A stretch of DNA of 64,000 nucleotides from Argyresthia goedartella (taxonomy: Eukaryota > Arthropoda > Insecta > Lepidoptera > Argyresthiidae), in the NCBI GenBank assembly GCA_949825045.1, contig OX463820.1:7142501-7206500 (forward strand), read 5' to 3'. How positions within the stretch are numbered: the first letter of the stretch is position 1; the number at the start of each line of letters is the position of its first letter. Under the pieces are notes generated by a model. The model saw only the letters and a list, made by a program, of their open reading frames with translations. It searched no databases and had not been told where the DNA came from. Below, one piece after another: positions 24,191-40,000 of this stretch. Both the position numbers and the translations under genes were made by a program.

Positions 24191-25456
24191 TTAACTCAAT
24201 TATCCTGGGGCTGTTCGGCAAGCACGCACCAATGAAAAAGGTCAGGGTCAAACATCTTCTTGTCCCGTGGTTGACCGACACTATTAAGTGTTTAAGGGCA
24301 GAAAGAAACCGTGCGAAAGGGTGATATAAGAGGGACCCAACCAACGACAATCTCCTAGCTTTTTAGCGCCTCCGTAACCTGTGCAACCGCATATCCGCGA
24401 TTCCAAATGATACCACTTCCATGAGCGTATAGAAAGGTACACCCCAGCTTAGTTTTGGAAGTTCCTTAAAACCCTTGGTGTTGGCAAGTCCTAGGAATCT
24501 TCTTTAGGTAATGTCAACCAGTTTTTCTCTTCTCCTCCCGTCGTGATGAACGCTGCCACTAACGAGGCAACCCTTCGTCGTCTACGGTTGAGGGATGCAG
24601 TCTGCACCTCACCGTTTAACTTTTCGGCGCAGTTAGAAAGGCAGTGCTAGCTATCACATTCAAAGCTGCTGGTGGCGACAACGTCAACCATCAGATGCTC
24701 CATAGCATCCTTGAAGAGTTGCTTCCTCCAATTACCCACATTATCAACTTCTCTCTATCGGTAAGCTTCTTTCGCAGTCTGTGGAAGAAAGCACTCGTTA
24801 TCCCACTGTCCGAAAATTCCTATCCCTCCTCCTTCAAAGATTATATGCCCATATCTATCTTACCCATTCTACCCAATTGAATCCATAGTCCGCACCTAGC
24901 TCTCCTCCTATCTTTCATCAAACAGACTTCTCAATCCTTTCCAATCTGGGTTCAGACCAGGGCATAGTACTACCACAGTAGTCTTAAAAGTCAGCGATAA
25001 CATACAGCTAGCCATGGATCAGAAGTTGGTCACGGTGCTAGCGCTGCTTAACTTCAGCAATGCCCTTAACTGCTTAACTTAACTTAACCTGACATTCTGG
25101 TCGCTATATTGAGCCTACGAAATGTCTCCTTCCATGCTACTAACTGGTTCCAGTCATATCTGAGAGGCCGTCAGCAACGCATTAGTTCTGAAGAGACCGA
25201 AACTCAGTGGTGGGATTTTTCCTCAGGGGTGCCTCAAGGTGGTATTCTATCTCCTCTTCTATTTTCAGTCTCTATCAACTCCATCTCCGACGTCCTCTCT
25301 TCTTCGTATCATCTATACGCAGATAATCTCTAAATGTATCACCACTTTTGCCCCTGCGATGTAGCCTCAACCGTAGAGGCACTGTATGCTGACCTCGAGA
25401 ATGTGAAAGATTGGGCCTCAAAATCACATGCCATGATTTTGGGAACCAGGCACAAT

Positions 25457-25530
25457 ATATGATACAGGAATAATGGGTTTTTGTGATAAGGAAAGCCTTA
25501 TCACAAAAACCCATTGTTCATGTATCATAT
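25457..25530. repeat. Palindrome with 35-bp arms inside the LINE
   Basis: Left arm 25457-25491, four-base spacer, right arm 25496-25530. The arms share GGGTTTTTGTGATAAGG and its complement and differ at a few bases. It replaces part of the LINE coding sequence seen intact at 4210-4625, so it is a local inverted duplication. Confidence 0.9.
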
Positions 25531-26224
25531 AATGGCATCATAATAGAGTACACAGATAAGGCGAAAAACCTTATTTATGACCACCTGCGGTCTTGGTCTC
25601 CACATGTCTGCGAGGTCAGCAGACGTCTTGTCACTCCTTCCGGCGACTGTAGTACTTCTTGCCACGGCAGACCAAAATCACCCTTGCTCAGTCCATTCTC
25701 CTGCCGCTCGCCGCATATCGACATCGCCGAAGTCTGTTGGGCGAGGGCGAACGAAGATCTACTTAACAAAACTCGAACGACTCCAGAATGTCGAGATTCG
25801 GTTTATATTCGGGCTGCGCGAATTCGACCAAGTTTCTCAATATCGCGAAGAGTTGGAATGGCCTCCGATTCGTCGTCGCCGAGACACTCATATTCTCTCT
25901 TATCTTTTCAATATATTGAAAAATCGGCGCTACCCCATATACTTTCGAAATCGCTTTGAGTATCTCCATTCAGGAGATCGGCACCGGAGATCTCAAACGG
26001 TCTCACTCTTAGCCACTCCAAGGCATCACATCATCATTTGAGCACTTCTTCAGGTTGCAGGAGGTCCGACTGTAGGTCGCACTTCCTTGCACTATTAGAG
26101 ACAGTCCCATTCTTGCCTCTTTCAAAAACCGAGCAAAAGAGCACTTCATTTCTCTTTTGTGATAGTTATAGTATGTATATTATATAAACTATATGTATGT
26201 ATTGGTACTTATTTAGTAGTCTCA

Positions 26225-26870
26225 TCATGCTCAGTCCACATCAACCCACTGCTTCCCAACCGAATCCATTGAGATCCTGTCGACATCGGGCAGGTGGTCG
26301 GCCAACTGGTCTTTTCGCTCCCTTTGGCCACCCATCACTCTGCGACTGCTTTGGTCTACCGTCGGTCATCTCGTCTAGCCAAGTGTCCCGCCCATCTCCA
26401 CTTCAGTCCAGATATCCGCTTACCTACATCTTCGACCTTCGTCTTCCGTCGAATTTCAACGAATGGCACGCGATCAACGAGAGAGCTACCTAACATGGAA
26501 CGCTCCATTGCTAGTTGGGCCACCTTGATTTTGTGCATAATTTGCTTAGTGAGCGTTCATGTTTCGGCTCCATAGGTGAGGATAGTTAAGACACATTGGA
26601 TATATACCGTAGTCTTCAGGCATTGTGGCAATTTGGACTTAAATACTTCGTCTAGCTTCCCGAAAGCAGCTCAACCAACCTAAGCCGACGCGTCTGTCGA
26701 TTTAATTCGCCTGTGCATCTCGGTCAAAGAATAAACGATGTCCAAGATAGACGTAAACGCTGACCACCTGAACGATGTCGTTGTCAACAATTATGTTCGG
26801 TACATTTAAAGAGCGATTCGTGATGATCTTAATTTTGTAGTCTGGTATATAGGCATTTTATTATCCGTAT
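26225..26870 (-). pseudogene. RTE-like LINE C-terminal fragment
   Basis: On the minus strand from 26870: VSVYVYLGHRLFFDRDAQAN, then TILTYGAET near 26590, KVAQLAMERSMLGSSLVDRV (about 26520-26460), LKWRWAGHLARRDDRR (about 26400-26356), and RPVGRPPARCRQDLNGFG (about 26310-26255). The order YVYLG, LTYGAET, AMERSMLG, WAGHLARR, GRPP is the hallmark of RTE-like LINE C-termini. Frameshifts and stops interrupt it. It lies between the ORF end and 3'-UTR of the surrounding Jockey-like LINE, so it probably inserted there. Confidence 0.85.
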
Positions 26871-26879
26871 TTTAGAGAT

Positions 26880-27075
26880 ATTTAATTTACTTATCTGTAT
26901 TTTAGTGTAGATTAGATATTGCACTGCCATGATATATTGATATTTCATGCCTTGGTTTGCTGGAAGAAATCGCTTTAAGAGAAAAGCTCCCCTTTGTACA
27001 TATGCTTACTCTTAATGTAACCTGTTAAATTTAATATGTTTGCAATAAAGAATTATGAAATTTTGAATATTATTC
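26880..27075 (+). repeat. LINE 3'-UTR, TGGTTTGCTGGAAGA type
   Basis: GCCTTGGTTTGCTGGAAGAA followed by GAGAAAAGCTCCCCTTTGTA and an AATAAAGAATTATGAA end. Probably the displaced 3'-UTR of the LINE at 23600-26175. Confidence 0.75.
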
Positions 27076-29246
<2,171 letters not shown>

Positions 29247-29289
29247 TCAGATCCATTTTATTTAGAACATATTCGAGTTGGAGAATATT

Positions 29290-29420
29290 TTTTTAATAAT
29301 TAATTTGCTCAAGAGAACAATTATGCCTCTGCACCACATTTATCCATTCTGGCAGTCATTTCGAATTTATTGGTAGTAAAATAGGTGCGTATTTGGTAAT
29401 CGTTTAAACATACGCCATTT
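29290..29420. repeat. Repeat shared in inverted orientation with 62142-62215
   Basis: ATTTCGAATTTATTGGTAGT and AAAATAGGTGC correspond to the reverse complement of 62165-62205, with a flanking GGTAATCGTTTAAAC / GTTGAAACGATCACC match. Two copies in one window indicate an interspersed element. Confidence 0.65.
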
Positions 29421-32400
29421 CCAATTATATATTTGACTATACCTTTAAAATCAAAGCTTATTCTCGTCTTGTTCTATTGACAATAAAAATCTCATAAGCA
29501 CAGACCAGAGCACAACACCCCACGCACCCTTCATAAAAGTCACATTCACACCACAGACCCCCATATACATATACATATAGGTGTATATTTAGCGTTATTG
29601 TTGAGTCGCTAACTCAGTTCCCGCTGAGCTCAGAACACTGCTCCACTATTTTCATTTTATTTTATCCTCTCACCTGCTGCGCTACATAGCTGATTAATGG
29701 TGGTGATTCAGATGGTGCGATGTTACCTCGATTAATGGAGTACCCCCGCATTATAGTGCGTGTTGCTAAGTTAGCACCGACATGGTAAAATAAAATAAGT
29801 CTCGTATCTTGATGGTGTGACGAGTGTCGTAAGAAGCAACACTAGAAGTCTTGGATTTCGAGTTAAAAGCTCACATAGTGAGAGTTTTATAGAGGCCATT
29901 ATTTTATTAGTTGTTTATTTTATTTTGTAAATTGTCTGTCCAATGCTCCTTATCAGGCAATAAATTGTTTTTAAGATACGCTTTATGTCTAGAAACTCGT
30001 TTGAGTGTACCAATATAAATAAAAAGATCTATTAGCACGATAAACAATACCGCACAGGCAGACCAGTAAATACTTCAAGTGTTTGTTCATATCTTGGTAC
30101 CACCTCAAGTAATAGCAAATAATGTCATACCATAAAAGTAAAACTTAGTTGTTGTTTGTTTGACTTTGTTTTAGGTGTAACAACGTCACATTGATATTAA
30201 TATTCCTTCCAACCTTAAAAGAACAATTTCTCGGCCCCTTGCGCAAAAATAATCCTTTTCAATGTATTGCGTCTACCTATCTAAATAGTATGAAGCCATA
30301 AGTTATTATGTAGAATATCAAGTCGGAGGCAGTGCGCAGGCAAAGCGTATTTTCTCCTACGACTGAAAACGAATATCATCCCTGACCAGTCTCAAGTCTC
30401 AACGTGGCGCAAGTTAGGGCGTTCACCCCAGCACAAGTCCTCTTCACTGCATCTTACCAGAGACACCCTCAGCTTCATTTCGCTGAGATTTTCAGGCGCA
30501 GACTGCATTGGAGTGGAGAGCCTCATGCTAGGAGATAATAGGGTTGAATACAAAGGCTACACAGCGTCGCTGGAGTGCACTTGCCGAGCCTATAAAATAG
30601 CGTTACATTTTCAAAGCACTGCATTTCTGTCTCGAGACTTTAATATCGGAAGGAATTTCTGAGCGGCCAGTGCGATTTCGCGAGTGAAATTGAAATTGCT
30701 TGGCGAGCGTCCATTCGTGCAAACTGCTGTCGCTTCAGAGAATTTATTTATTTTATTTATAGCCTGCTAGATGGCGTTTTCATAGCAGTATTGTCTTCTA
30801 GGGCATTTAAATTAATCACGTACATCAGACGGGCTATGTTGGCGCCACATGTCGGAGTCCGCTGCCGGAACGGAGAACAGCAGCTGTCATAACTGTCAAA
30901 TTGTCAGCCTATCGCCGTAATCCATATTCCGGCCACGCGCCAATCGATTTCGTTCGATTGATTTGCTCTAGTCTGCTCTCCAATTTCTGAAAATTCCAAT
31001 GGCGCTGGATTTAGAATGTTAATTACCTGTTGCATAAAACTGTTAGACACATTTCGGCCAGAGTTAATCAATTCACGAGACTTACGAAGACACGACACTA
31101 GATATTTCTCGTTTCTGTGTAAGTGTGTGTTGTGTTAATTTCCGTTCTATTTACATATAATACTTACACAAATAACGAAGTTTGATCAAAAGATACGCAA
31201 AATAGATGACGAGCTGGTAGAACATCCGCCGGCTGCAGGCAACTTGTAGTCTTGTGAAAATATCGAATGAGGAAAAATAGTATTTATTAAAACGGAGTAA
31301 GAGTTTCCACACCTGGCTTAACATGGCTATAAACTAAACCTTGATAACGCTGGGTCATTGATACAGAGATACTATTGCAGGTTCCAAGTAACTGCAAACT
31401 GATTAAAATCTGGTTTTACTCTTATTGTTTTAGTTTATTTAATAATAAAGTAACTAAATTATGAGTTAATCGATCGATCGACATTTAGTTTGATTTTTAC
31501 GAGTAAGTATATATTTAATATTCCTTAGCATTCCTAAAACTCATATCGAATCATATCAATGATCAACTATTCCATTATTCTTTTCAATCGCTTGCCAAAT
31601 CTTTAATCAGCCTGCTTACCACAACCTACATGAATTACTTTCATAGTTAATTTATCATAAAATCATAAAGCATAGCAATATGAATCATGTTCGAGTAGCA
31701 TACGATCCCGGTAGCTTCCTTCACAGCCTACATCGGCGCCGGAGCTGCCTCCGGCCTTATCCGTGCATGGCATATTCCCACACATAGAATGCTCTAGAAT
31801 CTAGAATGAATTTGTGATTTTGTCTATATGGAGACACATCTTTGTCATGTGATCAATGATTATGCAGTAAATTTATTTCGGGCTAAAATAAAACAATATA
31901 ATATATTATTGCAATGCAAAATGCGAAGTTCTGTATGATGAATTAACAAACTCTCATGCGTTGGATATTTACTGTTCATCCAATGCAAATTGTAGAGTAA
32001 ACAGAAATCAACGTGACTTTAACTCGGCTACGTGATAAGGTGATTAGATGCGGCGAAATTCGCGATGCCTTTGACTGTTAATTACTGTGAACACTTACTT
32101 ACTTTTTAGTATACTTGAACTTGACTATATTTTTTTTCCAGGTAATAATCTCGTTTGCTATACCGATATTGAAGATGATGGTGAGCTATGATTAAATGTA
32201 TTCAACGGCATTTCCAACATTACTCCAATTACTCAGCGTACTCTACATCTTAACAACTACACCACGCCCATTGTTTCAACAAGCAACAAGCAGTATTCAA
32301 TGCTACAGTGACTGCTTCAAACACAGACCATCCAATACTAGCTACTTTAAACAGATCAAATAGAATAACATCTAAGGCCGTGCCTGTCGACGTAAACAAG

Positions 32401-34060
32401 TGTAGCCGTGGCTGCGCCCGCGCCGCCGCGTCTGCCACTCCCTATATTTAACTGGAGCTCAAGGGTTTCCTGTTCAAACTGTTTATTAATTTATATATGT
32501 AAACAATCTGTTTACAAGATAACCACGTGCTGCGGCCAACGACCTTTGAGATTCGTTTTCCGTTTTCGCACCGTCTCGTCTATAACTGGATCATTCCGGT
32601 TGCATCTTATCATTCTTAGGGATAATTCTTACAGAACCATGATACAGTCTGTGTCAGTTAGCTGAATGAATGTTTATCACGCGATATGGGATTATGTAGA
32701 TTGCTGCTAACAGCATGAAACTTGTCCCATGTTATAAATTGTATGTATGTAAGTTATTTAATATAACATCCAAGATAATAGTCTCACTGGCACTTTCCAG
32801 TAACTTCCTCTGTTAAAGTAATTGAAGTAAACGTTGCACTAACAAGCAACACTCAATTGCTCATTCCATAATGTTGGTACGTAAATTATGTCGCTCAAGT
32901 ATTCAGGCCTCATTCTTTGATTCTCTCAAGTGCGTATTTGTTTTAAATTGAACCATTTTCTTCACATCCGTGGGATCTTTATCATCCTGCTATTATCTTC
33001 ATATTGATTGGCTTTTTCTTGCGAACATTCAAATGTTCTCGAATTCACAACATTTGTATCTTCCATTAGCTTGTTAACAGAGTCAACGACTTTTTCTACC
33101 TTCACAATGAATCTCTCGTGATGATGTTGCATGCTGACATGTATTAAGATTAGTCATATTTTCCATTTCGTGCGTTGCCCCGACACTTATTGCGCCATGC
33201 ATGTTCTACGCGTGGTGACCAACTCTCTATTGCGTCTGGTCATTGTCATTATCTACTATACAAGACTCTACTTTGCTATTATGTTGTTCGCCCTCATACA
33301 ATGCCTGAAATTGCTTCGCAGGTAATTACCGCCAGGTTTTATTACAATTTACACTTTGTCAACGTAACAATAGATACCAATTTGCCCCGTCCACTTTCGT
33401 TTTTGGATTACAAAAAGTAATTATGAGACTGAATTCGACGTGTGCCGCGCGAGAATGGTTTATGGGAGTTGGATCGGTTATGAAATCGTATGCATGCATT
33501 ATGTATGAAGTATGGGGGAGCTTCGCATGGTCACAGGTGTTTCATAATATCGCTTTGTCACTTTCATTATTCTCTCGATCCATTGTATAGATCTACTGGT
33601 CAATTTAAAACGGCATAAATGTCACCCTAATCAATATCAAACGCCTGATTCATTATGACAAGTCCATTTCTGTTACAATAGCTTAATTCGACTGGCGTGT
33701 GTTGATATAATCTACACCACAGTAAACATAAATTATTGTGTAAATTGACTTTACAAAACCCATAGCAAAATATTAACACCGCAATTTCAATGTTAAGTAT
33801 AAACAAAATTGCGTGACTCGATTACAGTGTGAGGTACTTACGTATACCAACTACCTAAATGTTATGTTATGGATGACGCACAAAACACTGGGAGGCACAA
33901 AAAGCTTTGGGCGTGGTGTATGACAGGATAGTCATTAATTCGAACACATTTTTTGCTGCGTACCAGTTTGGTTTCGCATGGGCGATCGCTACGAGGACGT
34001 GTAGAGTTTATTATTTATATGGAAAGTGGAAGAGCAAATGCAAATTATTATTGGTATAAT
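29421..34060. other. Long unassigned region
   Basis: No gene or complete element is supported. A minus-strand frame at 30904-31098 of 64 codons has balanced composition but no recognised domain. Short overlapping frames at 32408-32665 and 33131-33420 look non-coding. Confidence 0.35.
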
Positions 34061-34064
34061 GGTG

Positions 34065-34262
34065 GACCACCTATGTGCCTGCGGTTGTGGCACTGCCTAT
34101 CATGCGTTCCCTTCCCGGGTTCCATCGGCTGGGGACAAAGGAAAAAAAAACCAGGTCTGGGATATTTATATGAGAGTGACACCACGGTTTGTTTTGGTTA
34201 CCACAATACCGGGAATTCTAGTGTGGGGCCAGAAGCAATGTATGCAAATGTTAATGTTTTAT
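34065..34262 (+). mobile_element. SINE family A
   Basis: A degraded tRNA-like head, then GGACAAAGGAAAAAAAAACC, AGGTCTGGGATATTTATATG, and GTGTGGGGCCAGAAGCAATG, matching 23981-24190. The 107- and 114-codon frames crossing it are artefacts. Confidence 0.8.
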
Positions 34263-34737
34263 GTAATAGGGAATAGAACTGGGATATGCCGCGAAATGCC
34301 GGCAATTGCCAGTTTCTTTAAAACCCGGGATTTTAAAACGATTATCGGTTCTTTCGGTACTTTCAGGTAAAACGATTTAGGCATTAGGCTAAGGCTAAGC
34401 GTGGATTATACATTTTCACTTGGACAATCCGCGCTCAGCTTTGACTTACTTTCTTGTTCTTTGATTCTAACTGAATTGCTTTATAACTAGGGATAATGTG
34501 AGTGCCATTTTCAAATATGGTGTTTTAAAAATTTATTTCTGTACACACAATTAGGTTCAAGAATAAATACGACCTGTGCTCTGAGCACTATTTAAACGTT
34601 CTGTTTATTTCATATTTTTATATTCCAACTATTTATCGACAGCCAATACTAACTTCAGGAGATGACCTTAATTTATAACTTACTCACTGATTGACTAACT
34701 AAATGTAATTTAAGGCCTCTAGGATATTTTCAGTAGT
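34263..34737. other. Noncoding stretch
   Basis: No recognisable feature. Confidence 0.35.
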
Positions 34738-35415
34738 TTAAGGTCAAGTGTGAGAAGGGCGTCGGACCCGCACACGGAGGGTTCTCATTGTACACGGATT
34801 AAGTAAAACGATAGTATTTTGTATATTGTTTACCTTTTAAATTCTTAATTTTGCAATATTAAATACTATGTAGGACTCCATTCAAGGACGTACATCGAAA
34901 TATTTAAAAAAAGTTTTGTATATATAGTATGTAAGTATTGAACTAAATACTCAGGTTAACGAAACTCTTTGCTCATTTAAAACCGGAATTGATTAGAAAT
35001 TGAGTAACTTATTTACAATAATATAATCAAATATTATAAATAACTTAATATTATTTATTATAGTTCGAATAAGTCATTATTCATCTTATAATGACAAATA
35101 ACTTAAGCACAAAACTCGAAGTTAAAGATCTTTTCCGATAATATCGGGAGAGTCCAGGTTCAACGATAAACAAATAAAACAAAATGGATAAGAAAATGAC
35201 CATGCAAATAATCTCTTGTATGGGCACTACTTTAATTCTTAAAAACCGGTATGTTTCATTATTTGTTGTTATAGCGGCAATAGAAATACACCCTCTGTGA
35301 AAATTTTAGCTCTCTACTTATTTCGATTGATCCTGTAGAGCTCGATGACAGACGGACAGACCGACGGACGGACAGCGGAGGCTTAGTTTGGCACCCTTCG
35401 CACCCTGATAGGCGT
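34738..35415 (+). repeat. Near full-length Lepidoptera-type interspersed repeat
   Basis: Starts AAGGTCAAGTGTGAGAAGGG and ends after GACGGACGGACAGCGGAGGC. Length (about 678 bp) and order of blocks match 1482-2160. Non-coding. Confidence 0.8.
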
Positions 35416-35504
35416 ATACAGTCAAGTGCGAGTCAATTTCAGAATACATAACAATATTTTTTCAATAGATGAGGTTTGGAACTCCGCCTTTGTTCCGAAG
35501 TCAA

Positions 35505-37025
35505 AGTCAAATTTCTTTATTACTGTAGATATTTACATAGACTAAGCAAACGTAATTTTTTGTCTTTTCTCTACATTGGACCACTGTGGGAGCAGAAGGG
35601 CGTAGAAACTCCCATAGATTATCAATCTTAGATTAGATCTCTTTTAATAAAAAATGTGCTTAACTAAAACAAATACTACAATATTAATTATCATAATTAA
35701 TAAGCAAGAATAAATAATAGCAAGGACTGTGTTGAGCTAAATTAACCCCATACAGTCCCATCATTTAAGTAATCTTGAACATTGTAATATCCCTTTTTTG
35801 ACAAAGTCGCTTTGACATGCTTTTTAAAATGGCAATTTCAAAATCTCCAGAGTTTATAATTATAGTAGAGAATGCACTGACCCTTGAAAGAACTGTTAAC
35901 CTTCGCGAGTCTAAACCGGGGCGAAACTAGTCTGTGGTTATTTCTTAGGTAAACATTAAAGCTATCGCTATAAGGTTCTTGCGTACATATATTATATTCT
36001 CGAAAATAAATTGTCTAGCTATAGTTAGTATTTCATTTTCTTTAAAAAGCTCTCTTATGGAGTTTGTTAGTTTTCAATTATAAATTGGTCGATTTAACGC
36101 CGTTAACGTCTTTTTTTTGGCCTTTTGAATTATATTGCTTAAGTATAATCTTACTAGATCCAACGCTGTAATTCTAACTCCGTAATGAATTAATTTCATT
36201 AGTAGCGTATCATGATCATGGCAATCAAATGCCTTCGACAGATCGCAAAAAACTCCGATACTATCCTGTGCGGCCTCCCATGCAGAATAAATATGAGATA
36301 TAAGGGTAAACCCTGTTGATTTACCCCTACTGAAACCGTATTGTTTGGCGTGGAGTTGTTTTGTACGATTGAAGTGTGAGAGCATTCGATTTAGCATATT
36401 CTTTCCAAATATTTTACTTAGTGCTGGAAGAACAGATATTGGTCTGAAATTTGAAGGATCACCCTTGTCTCCCGACTTGAACAGGGGTATCAATTTACTG
36501 TGTTTCATGAGGTCTGGGATAACTCCAAAGTCAACACATTTATTGAATATATAAGCTAAGTGTGGGGGGCTATTTCTAGAATTACTGAACCAATGACTTT
36601 GACTGATATACCCCACAGGTTTTCGGTATTTTTAAGTTAAGTAATCTAAACGTTTTGACAATGTCCTGGGGATATATATGATGAAATTTAAAGTATACAT
36701 TACTGTTGTGTGTGTAACGCCTAGTTTTGTTTTTTAACAAAGTCTCTGCTTCATATGGAGATGAATTTAGACGCTGTGTCGTGAGTAAGGTTACATTGGT
36801 GAAGAATGTTTCGAAAGCTCGATTATTTAGGCAGAAATTATTGTCCCTTGGTATAACTTTGCCAGTTTCACGGTTAATTATTTGCCAAACTTTTTTATTC
36901 TATTATTTGAATTTTGTATGTTTCTATTAATGTGTGAAGTTTTTGCAGTTCTACAAACCAACTTGAAAGTATTGTCATGAAATTTTCTATTAAAGTTATA
37001 GGTTTTTTGTTCATAAAGATCACAT
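35505..37025 (-). pseudogene. Second copy of the 5.5-8.2 kb LINE, internally deleted
   Basis: On the minus strand: YEQKTYNFNRKFHD (about 37010-36970), KLIPLFKSGDKGDPSNFRPI (36500-36440), SIGVFCDLSKAFDCHDHDTL (36260-36200), and then a jump from the NIIQKA block (about 36120) straight to the 3' part. Compared with 5505-8160 about 580 bp (roughly 6118-6700 there), including the FADD box, are missing; the junction is near 36090-36110. The 3'-UTR down to 35505 is retained, with CTACATTGGACCACTGTGGG. It cannot encode a working polymerase. Confidence 0.85.
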
Positions 37026-40000
37026 AGACCTATAAAATAATGGATCCTGGCGGAGTCCTTCCTTAGATGATCTCTTTGGTTCGCCATCTTACAGGCTCGC
37101 CTTTACCGATGCGACGGCATGACGCTCGCTATGTCAGTAAAAACAGACACGGGCATGTAGCGCCATCTGTTGACACGTTGCAGAACCATAACAAACAAGC
37201 CAACAATTTTTTTTCTGGCTTGTTGAACAGGCAGGTAGTATGTAGTAGGTAATGGTAGGATCCTTGACTGCCGTTAAGATAAGCTGCTATCGCTACATTT
37301 ATTTCATTGGTAGTTATTTTTCTACCAAACTTTTGCTTTAAAAACATATACCCAAATCTAGGTAGTTAATAGGTACCTAATTATTGTTCTAGTGCTTAGG
37401 TTTGACCTGTCATACGAACTCCGCTGTTAGGCATTGGTTGCATTTCATAGTCAAAACGTCCGCACTGCTAACTTCAACATAATATCCTAACCTTGACTGG
37501 CTTTACATATCCGTTCATAAACTACATCTATGGGCAATCCTAAGTGCGATTTCAATCAGTCGAGTTCGTTAATCCCTTTTTTATCGAGTATTTGGCCCGA
37601 TCAGAATCCGTTTTCTTGGCATCATCATTTCATCGTTTAAAAATATCTACATACAAGACTTAAAATAGTGTTTTTAAATTTTTGTAGTGTTCACGTTTTA
37701 GTTCAGAATAAATCTGCAAAAGTCCTGACATTTATTTCCCATTTCCATCACGATGAGTAACACTACACTACGAATGATTCACGCTAGGTAGTGCGTAAGA
37801 TTCGACAGGGTCGTCGACCTCGCTACAATGGTCTAAGATCGGAGATAGGGACTTACTTTTTTTTTCTTTCATCGATTCGTAAGGAGAGCCGAGAAAAAAG
37901 TATTCATTCAGCGTAGCAAAAAGTTCGGCGTGGCAATGAACCTCAAGAATAAATTAAATTTGGTTAGGCTTGAAGCTTTATTTGCTATTGTTTTGTTTAT
38001 TCAGCCTAAATCATAAAGTATTTTTTATTATGTTTTTAAGGTTCTCTAACCGAAGGGTCCAACGGAGCCCTATTGCTGTCACTCACGTGTCTGTCCGTCA
38101 GTCCGTCGTCTTTCATACAGGTTTAACATACAAATAGCTAAAGTCTTCTTCTACAGTCTTCAAATTTTCACAGTATAAACATCTTGTTGACCCAAAGCCA
38201 TACAAATTGTCAATAAAATATTTTGAATTGTTTTTCTATCATGTATTATTCAATCGTTTAATGTGTGCTTGCTCTCGTGCCAAAACACGATTGTTATATA
38301 CATCTTCATAACCAGTCCACAAAGCCATGGAACTACATGTTACAGTACAATTAGATGACTACGAAACTCCCGCGCGCAATGGCTGACTGACGTAATGTAC
38401 TTCAAACTGCGCATGAACTGCTCAATTGAGTTTGTAGAACGAATCCCAAGGCTGGCATGGTTATTTAAAATCTCCAGAAAAGTAACTTACTGGGGAATTA
38501 TCATAAATAATGGCTGCCGCAGACATAAGACGTATCACGGGATGTAATATACAAACAAGTTGGCAGTCGTCTATTAAAAAAAATACTGATTTATTTTTTA
38601 AGAAATATGGGCAGTTTAGAAACATAGTCACCATAGTGAACTAGTGATGTTCGGCCATCCCATTCCTCTCGCTCCGTATCGATGAATTTATGGTCCTGCA
38701 ATTAATCGACGACGCTTGTTAATCTTTAAAACTGGTGTCACAGCTAGATTTACGTCTACCTTGTGCGCACATAATTGCTCGGTACAAAGTTGTTTTTCAA
38801 GGCGCAATCTTCTCGGTGTTATTCGAATGGCTTTGCTCTCTTAATCGCTACGTCTAATTGCTGTTACCGTTCTATTTCTATCATTGATGAACGAGCGGCA
38901 ATGCTGAAATTTCAACATCGGGCTCTGTAGGCTTGGAGAATATTTGTAGCGATTTCTCAGCATCATAGAGAATATTCCATATCTCAAACTTCATGTCCTC
39001 CTAAATCCAAAGTAGTTTTGTAAACAATATCGATGGAAAAATGTTTTATGATGATTCGATAAAATTTACGATTCTATGTTATTTTATCTGTTTGTCCTAA
39101 CATTTGATAGGTCAGTATTACACGTTCGGTTAGTGACATCACTATTTTTTATTTGCTATCCATTGAGCATTTATTGTTTTATTGAACCTAATAAAAATAT
39201 TAGGTACCTCAGATCACATATTAAATAATATCTAACATAACAACGGTGGTGGTATAAATAGTAAAAGTCTATGGATTAAGTTGATTTAATTCACTATTAG
39301 CCAGCATAATTTTCAATTGCAATTGCAATCGTGAATGCAATCCATACATGGCTCGTACAATGATGTTATGCCGTAGCATAGTTCGTAGTCTTTCATGAAC
39401 CAGGTTCCATCCATGGCTCATCATTAGTTATTCGAATATGATATACAACATCGATAATTCCTTCAATCGCAGACACCATAGCTAGTTGTTAGCGGAAATT
39501 AGCTCACCATATACAGGCATGTACCTCAGAGACACCTGACACACTTTCTTACTCAACACGAAACATAAGCTTTCTATTATCTAGACGTACATAGATGTCA
39601 GATGCACCCAGTTTCTCTGAATTGCTGATATGGATTTCTTTGGTTACCATTTGTATGAAGCTTTCCCCTTTTGAACATCATGCTATTTCACACCATAGCA
39701 TTTCCAGCGATTATCTGTTTAATACACCGTCAATTTAACAGTATACCGGATTCTTTCTGGACTGGATGGAGTAATGTAGCTTCATTCCCTGAACTAAAAG
39801 GATAACGGATGATGATTACATAAAAGCTCTCTGAATGCCAGCTAATCCCAGATCGGTAGGAGTTTCTCAAGAAATTATACCTAAACTAAGTATACCTACC
39901 TAAACCGTACTTCGCAGCAACTGCGGCACTTGGCCTGTCGGCAATCCATCAACCAGTATTGCCAGAGCAGTCCCCGCCAATACACCACAAATCAAAATTA

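Larger units (their letters stand above)
23600..26175 (+). pseudogene. Jockey-like LINE (endonuclease C-terminus and reverse transcriptase), heavily decayed
   Basis: An endonuclease tail, SNTAKVVSHGQLTVPFSHHD (23730-23790) continuing to VDWTPVITCETVDDK (about 23910-23955), is interrupted by a SINE (23981-24190). It resumes at GKHAPMKKVRVKHL (about 24215-24255). Polymerase blocks: LWKKALVIPLSENSYPSS, GVPQGGILSPLLFSV (about 25230-25270), SSSYHLYADN (about 25300), SYNGIIIEYT (about 25530), and the C-terminal RLQNVEIRFIFGLREFDQV (about 25780-25835). The final codons lie near 26090-26160, next to an RTE-like insertion, with the 3'-UTR beyond it. Many stops and at least three frame changes are visible. 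It is the same family as 4210-4625. Confidence 0.85.
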
